In this document: positions 39,262-43,145 of the stretch, in pieces
How positions within the stretch are numbered: the first letter of the stretch is position 1
Layout: each line of letters begins with the position of its first letter
Source of the DNA: Bryobacterales bacterium
Lineage (GTDB): Bacteria > Acidobacteriota > Terriglobia > Bryobacterales > Bryobacteraceae
NCBI GenBank assembly: GCA_020852755.1
Contig: JADZAF010000167.1
Location: 1-43,145, forward strand
Direction: 5' to 3'
Length of the DNA: 43,145 nt
Position numbers and translations under genes: made by a program
Notes under the pieces: model-generated
What the model was told of the DNA's origin: nothing
Seen by the model: only the letters and a program-made list of their open reading frames with translations
The model's database searches: none

Positions 39262-39414
39262 TCCAATCGAGGGAAACAGACGAGCCGGTTCCATCAAGCT
39301 ACCGGGACAGATCCGTCTATCCCTCCGTAATTTCACTGTGCAATTCCACACACACATCAATCGCGTGGTTTGCCGCGCAGGGTGTAGACTCCAGGTTACA
39401 CCTCTCGAATCATC

Positions 39415-39546
39415 ATGGCCGTTGTCTTCGGCATCGCTGTGCTGGGCGCGTTAGCGGTCCTGGCCAACTGGCTCGTGCGCGCTCATTGGAAGCAGGAACA
39501 GGAACGCGAAGCCATGCGCCGTCACCTGCGGCGCCTGGAGCTCTGA
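39415..39546 (+). CDS. 43-aa single-helix membrane peptide
   Basis: ATG 39415 to TGA 39544-39546 encodes a hydrophobic N-terminal helix (AVVFGIAVLGALAVLANWLV) followed by a strongly basic, charged tail (HWKQEQEREAMRRHLRRLEL). This is the layout of small inner-membrane regulatory or assembly peptides. A TAGACT at 39385-39390 could be its -10. The next gene starts 21 bp downstream, so both may be co-transcribed. I do not recognise a family. Confidence 0.55.
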   Translation: MAVVFGIAVLGALAVLANWLVRAHWKQEQEREAMRRHLRRLEL

Positions 39547-39567
39547 TACTTCCGGCGGGAGAAGAGG

Positions 39568-39909
39568 GTGCGGCAGCCATTACCGGAATCCATCCTGAAA
39601 TTTCAGAAACACCACCCTCGTGTGTGGGAGGCTTTCTCGCGGTTCGCGGACGAGTGCCACGAGGCCGGTCCCCTGGACGAGAAGACGCGCCGTCTCGTCA
39701 AACTCGCCCTGGCCATCGGCCACCGGCATGAAGGGGCGGTGCATTCCGCCGTCCGCCAGGCTCTGGCTGCCGGCCTCACTCAGGAGGAACTCTTCCACGC
39801 CGCCATCCTGGCGATCTCCACCATCGGCTGGCCGGCTTCCTACGCGGCCATCACCTGGATCGGCGACGCCATCGAAGGCCCGGCGGGACAGCCGCCCCCT
39901 TCCGATTAA
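39568..39909 (+). CDS. Carboxymuconolactone decarboxylase/AhpD-like protein
   Basis: A 113-aa helical protein of the CMD family. It shows the core LDEKTRRLVKLALAIGHRHE, GAVHSAVRQALAAGLTQEEL and AILAISTIGWPASYAA. The AhpD catalytic CxxC is absent: the position reads EGAVHSAV, so only the His side is kept and peroxidase-type disulfide chemistry is unlikely. GTG 39568 has GGGAGA 6 nt upstream. Members without CxxC are common and of unclear function. It may be co-transcribed with the 43-aa peptide. Confidence 0.85.
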   Translation: MRQPLPESILKFQKHHPRVWEAFSRFADECHEAGPLDEKTRRLVKLALAIGHRHEGAVHSAVRQALAAGLTQEELFHAAILAISTIGWPASYAAITWIGDAIEGPAGQPPPSD

Positions 39910-40100
39910 CCCTTCCGGCGGCTGTGGCTTGGGTCATATGCCCCAGCCCGGCGAAACCCGTTCTTTCCACCCTCCCTGGACTGCTTCGCCGTAAGGCCCG
40001 CTCGCGCTGAAAACAAGTCGCTTAGCCGGCTCCTGCGAATCCGGCCTGCAATGGCCCCGGGATTGCTCCTTTCTCGCAATTTCAGATAACGGAGTACGCT

Positions 40101-42302
40101 GTGGCTACAGGTGTCGAAACCAAAACCGAGAGCTTGCGAACCCTTCCGGGCGACGATGTGCGCCAGATCATGTGGCGCTACGCCGACCGCTACGATCTGC
40201 AGATGATGGTGCAGGCCGCCCGCGCCGTAGCGCGCGGTCCGGTCGCCCGGCTGGTCGCCGAGGGCGGCCGTAACTCCCACGAGTGGACCGAGGGCAAGGC
40301 GGCCCTGCTGGATGCCTTCGACCAGTCCGGCATCACCGCCTCCTTTCTGGAACCTTCCGAGGGCGGTTTCATCGAGGGCCCCAAGAACCTGGTGCTGGCC
40401 CTCATCGCCTTTGAATTGGCCTGGGTGGATGCCGGCGCCGCCACCGGCAGCCTGGCAAGCTGTCTCGGCCTCGCGCCGATCCACGAGCGCGGCACCCCCG
40501 AACAGCGCGCCGTGTACATGGCCCGCTGCGCGCCGCTCCAGCCCGGCGAAAACCGCAGAGTCTCCCGCGCCGCCTTCGCCCTCACCGAGCCGCTGCCCTA
40601 CGTCGGCGTCGAGACCGGCCTGTTGGGCGGCAAGGTGCGGGTGGCCGAATGGAACGAAGGCCAGGAGCCTGTCCTTCAGGTCGAGAAGCGAGGCCGCTTC
40701 ATCACTAACATGGGCTTCGCCGACATCGTCACCGCCGCCGTGGATTCGGCCGACCCGCGCATCAAGGGCAGTTGCATGATCATCCTCGAGGAGAACGATC
40801 CGGGCCTCTTCGACCGCGGCACCCCTACCCGCAAGCTGGTTCATCAGCTCTCCTCCACCAGCGACCCGGTCCTGAGCCTGCGTGTTCCTGCCGGCCGGAT
40901 CGTGGGCGGCTACACCGTCAAGGACGGCGTCATCGTCCCCCGCTACAGTCACGGCGAAGTCATCGAGGCTGTCTTCCGCCGCACCCGCGTCACCGTCGGG
41001 TTGATGACCACGGCCAAACTGCTGTCCGCCGTCGAGCCGGTCATACGCTACCAGCGCAACCGCTTCCGGGGAGGAGAAGCCGTGGCCCCGGGGTCGCCTC
41101 GCTACGAACTCGGACTGCAGCAGCGCGAGGACGTGCTGCACCGCCTGGTGGATATCTGGGCGACCGGCGAAGCGGGCGCTTCCCTGGGCTTTGCCGCCGC
41201 GCGCCTGTTCGACCGGCTTGACCCGCTGGAACGCCGCAAGGATGAGATCCTGGCGGAGCGCGGCATCGCGGGCGGATCGGCCGCCTTCAAGGCCCTGCGC
41301 CGTATCCAGAAGGACGCCCTCGAGCGCCTCGCGGGAGCCAAAACCAGCGACGACCCGCTGGTGGAGTTTGCCATCCTGGATGCCTTGGCCAACGTCCTCT
41401 GCCCGGCCGCCAAGCTCTGGAACACCGGCCATGGGGCCAACGTGATGCGCGAAGCCGTCAGCCTGATGGGCGGCTACGGCATCACCGAAGACTGCCCCGG
41501 CTTCCTCGGCCACAAGTGGATGGACGCCCAGCTGGAAGCGACCTACGAGGGGCCGGAGGCCGTCCAGCGGCGCCAGTTGTCCGTCACCATGACCAACCCG
41601 CTGTTCCTGGCCCAGATGCGCATCTGGCTCGCCGAACTGCGGGCGGCGGCTGCCCGCCGGCCCGGCACCGGCGCCTGCACCCTGGCCAGCGCCATGCAAT
41701 TGTGGCTGTGGACTCTCGAGCATCTGGATAAAGCCGCCGACGCGCACGGGCAGAAGCTCTATCAAAATGCGCGCCAGGGGGTCACTTTCCGCCTGGCCGA
41801 CGCGCTCTGCTGGCTGGTGGCCGCCCGCTGTTTCATCGACGATCTCCTCGAGCTGGAAGCCAAGGGTCCGGATAACCCGGCCCTGGCCGAGGGCTTCCCG
41901 GGCCTGCTCGATTTCATGACCGACCTTTCCCACGTGCAGGCCGCCCGCGCCGCCGGGGAAACCGGCCGCATCTGCGCGGAACTGGTGTTCGGCTACCGGC
42001 GCCATCCTTCCTGGGACGCGGCGGGCGCTTCCTCCTGCTACCAGGACGACGAGCTGGTGGCCCTGGAAGGCATGATTCCGGGCATCGGCAGCGCGGCTCC
42101 GGGATACTCCGATGTTCTCGGCGAGGGTGGGCTGCCCCCGGTGAAAGCCGGCCCCTGCGCCCGCTTCGACGGCGTCGAGCAGTTCACCCGCCTGCGCGCC
42201 CGCCTGGACGCCTGCCTCACCGGCTCGCAACTGGCCAAGGACCGCGCCGCCGACGCGCTCACCAAGGTCATGATTCCCGAGGCCCTGGATTACCCGGCAT
42301 GA
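40101..42302 (+). CDS. Acyl-CoA dehydrogenase-family protein (long form)
   Basis: A 733-aa flavoprotein of the acyl-CoA dehydrogenase superfamily. The core contains the FAD-binding AFALTEP strand, EAVSLMGGYGITED (about residues 451-463) and TYEGPEAVQ, where Glu483 aligns with the catalytic base of YEGT-type dehydrogenases. A C-terminal extension of about 230 residues, mainly helical, is typical of bacterial long forms. The GTG start has GGAG 6 nt upstream. Its stop overlaps the ATG of an ETF-ubiquinone oxidoreductase-like gene (ATGA, 42299-42302), which fits electron transfer from the acyl-CoA flavin to the quinone pool. The 191-bp gap upstream holds no clear feature. Confidence 0.88.
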   Translation: MATGVETKTESLRTLPGDDVRQIMWRYADRYDLQMMVQAARAVARGPVARLVAEGGRNSHEWTEGKAALLDAFDQSGITASFLEPSEGGFIEGPKNLVLALIAFELAWVDAGAATGSLASCLGLAPIHERGTPEQRAVYMARCAPLQPGENRRVSRAAFALTEPLPYVGVETGLLGGKVRVAEWNEGQEPVLQVEKRGRFITNMGFADIVTAAVDSADPRIKGSCMIILEENDPGLFDRGTPTRKLVHQLSSTSDPVLSLRVPAGRIVGGYTVKDGVIVPRYSHGEVIEAVFRRTRVTVGLMTTAKLLSAVEPVIRYQRNRFRGGEAVAPGSPRYELGLQQREDVLHRLVDIWATGEAGASLGFAAARLFDRLDPLERRKDEILAERGIAGGSAAFKALRRIQKDALERLAGAKTSDDPLVEFAILDALANVLCPAAKLWNTGHGANVMREAVSLMGGYGITEDCPGFLGHKWMDAQLEATYEGPEAVQRRQLSVTMTNPLFLAQMRIWLAELRAAAARRPGTGACTLASAMQLWLWTLEHLDKAADAHGQKLYQNARQGVTFRLADALCWLVAARCFIDDLLELEAKGPDNPALAEGFPGLLDFMTDLSHVQAARAAGETGRICAELVFGYRRHPSWDAAGASSCYQDDELVALEGMIPGIGSAAPGYSDVLGEGGLPPVKAGPCARFDGVEQFTRLRARLDACLTGSQLAKDRAADALTKVMIPEALDYPA

Positions 42303-43145
42303 GCGAACCGGAAACCGGCCGCCAGACCCTGGAAGCCGACATCGTCTGTGTCGGCTTCGGCCCGGCCATGGGGGGGTTCCTCACCACCCTCTCGCGCCGC
42401 CTGGTGAACGAAGACGGCACGCCGGCCGTGGAAAGCGCGGTCATGCCCGGCCTGCCCCCGCAGGTCATCTGCTACGAGCGGGCGGACGATCTGGGATTCG
42501 GCGTTTCCGGAGTGGTCACCCGCGCGCGCGGCATCCGCGCGACTTTCCCGGATCTGGACCCCTCCGAGATCCCCATGGCCGCCCCCGTGGCCGGCGAGAA
42601 GATCCTCTACCTGCTCGACCCCGCCGGAGCCAGCCGCCGCCCGGCCACACTGCGGATGGCCGACCGCCTCATCCGCGCGTTCGGCCGGCTTCTGCCTCTC
42701 CGCGACCACGCCCTCGAGCTGCCCTACACTCCCGCCTTCCTCAGCAAGCACGGCGGCCTGGTTCTGTCTATCGGCCAGTTCAACCAGTGGGCCGGCGGGC
42801 AGGTGCTGGCCGGCGGCACTGTCCAGATCTGGCCCGGCACTCCCGTCTCCCAGGCGCTCATCGAGAACGGCGCCGTGGTGGGTGTGCGCCTGGCCGACCA
42901 GGGTGTGGACCGCCGGGGCAACCCGGAACCGGGATTCATGCCCGGCATGGACGTGCGCGCCGCCCTTACCGTCATCGGGGACGGCCCCGTCGGCGCTGTC
43001 GGCCGCCAGTTGGATTCCCACTTTGGAATGCCCGAGGGACATCACGCCGCCGAGTGGGCGGTAGGGATGAAGATGGTGGTGGATCTTCCCGAAGACTGCG
43101 CGCTCGAAACCGGCGCCGTCTTCCACACCTTCGGCTATCCGGAGC
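42299..43145 (+). CDS. ETF:ubiquinone oxidoreductase-like flavoprotein (3' partial)
   Basis: The frame from ATG 42299 stays open to the right edge (282 codons visible). The N-terminus has the dinucleotide-binding motif DIVCVGFGPAMGG (GxGxxxGG) for FAD. GDGPVGAVGRQLD, then WAVGMKMVVDLPEDCALETG and HTFGYPE match the ETF-QO/FixC group, in which electrons from ETF or directly from dehydrogenases pass to membrane quinone. The Fe-S ferredoxin-like C-terminus expected of full ETF-QO would lie outside the window. It is translationally coupled to the acyl-CoA dehydrogenase gene. Confidence 0.85.
   Translation, partial: MSEPETGRQTLEADIVCVGFGPAMGGFLTTLSRRLVNEDGTPAVESAVMPGLPPQVICYERADDLGFGVSGVVTRARGIRATFPDLDPSEIPMAAPVAGEKILYLLDPAGASRRPATLRMADRLIRAFGRLLPLRDHALELPYTPAFLSKHGGLVLSIGQFNQWAGGQVLAGGTVQIWPGTPVSQALIENGAVVGVRLADQGVDRRGNPEPGFMPGMDVRAALTVIGDGPVGAVGRQLDSHFGMPEGHHAAEWAVGMKMVVDLPEDCALETGAVFHTFGYPE

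Noticed and set aside
40063..40090. Promoter TTGCTC-N16-GATAAC before the acyl-CoA dehydrogenase gene
   Set aside because: Both boxes are weak and the implied start would fall downstream of the gene's own ribosome site.
39906..42230. 774-aa minus-strand open frame
   Set aside because: Antisense shadow of the acyl-CoA dehydrogenase gene in GC-rich sequence; composition is Gly/Ala/Gln/Val-rich with no recognisable motif.

Overview
The window is a GC-rich, densely packed bacterial chromosome segment. The best guess for its source is an Acidobacteriota genome of the Bryobacterales/Solibacterales type. That placement is an inference from gene content: a large TonB-dependent receptor with an N-terminal carboxypeptidase-regulatory-like domain, CRTAC1-type FG-GAP/ASPIC proteins coupled to TPR proteins, Tat-exported enolase-superfamily and metallo-beta-lactamase proteins, and an integrase remnant that reads into a tRNA gene. 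No 16S rRNA gene is present to settle it.

Layout. Positions 1-3110 hold the 3' part of rpoC. A hairpin repeat and a good sigma70-type promoter follow, then a 1169-aa TonB-dependent receptor (3411-6920). Next come a coupled FG-GAP/ASPIC plus TPR pair (7057-9998). A minus-strand group (13495 to 10045) encodes an enolase-superfamily dehydratase-like protein, a bicupin and a B12-binding-type radical SAM protein. Its upstream region carries nested inverted repeats and a 202-bp array of 14 imperfect 14/15-bp repeats.

A sigma54-type two-component pair (16314 to 13818) is transcribed away from a small secreted protein gene (16457-16903). That small gene has a textbook -24/-12 promoter and two helically phased candidate activator sites in the shared intergenic region. 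gatB and bcp follow on the plus strand. A long minus-strand operon (26685 to 18978) then carries phoH, ybeY, a CorC/HlyC-type CBS protein, era, a BON protein, an SMP-30 protein, a NUDIX hydrolase with an apparently non-canonical start, and mutS2.

Positions 26904-34112 hold divergent or convergent single genes: metallophosphoesterase, PflX-like radical SAM protein, TIMP-like/carboxypeptidase-regulatory protein, DUF72 protein, FG-GAP protein and a tandem metallo-beta-lactamase protein. Several share very short divergent promoter regions in which the -10 box lies 6-9 nt from the start codon, suggesting leaderless mRNAs. A tRNA-Arg(ACG) gene at 34168-34244 is followed by a small eroded islet: an integrase remnant, a 5'-truncated NucS-like nuclease remnant and an intact HNH endonuclease. 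After it come a Cys-rich PAS hybrid histidine kinase, an MscS channel, a haem-binding CxxCH protein, a 43-aa membrane peptide, a carboxymuconolactone-decarboxylase-like protein and a coupled acyl-CoA dehydrogenase/ETF-ubiquinone oxidoreductase pair that runs off the right edge.

Main items for a second look: the sigma54 promoter with paired activator sites next to its own two-component genes; the tandem repeat array; the NUDIX gene with no ATG/GTG/TTG start able to give its conserved first strand; the tandem metallo-beta-lactamase protein with a dead first domain; the tRNA-Arg islet; and the recurrent leaderless-type divergent promoters.
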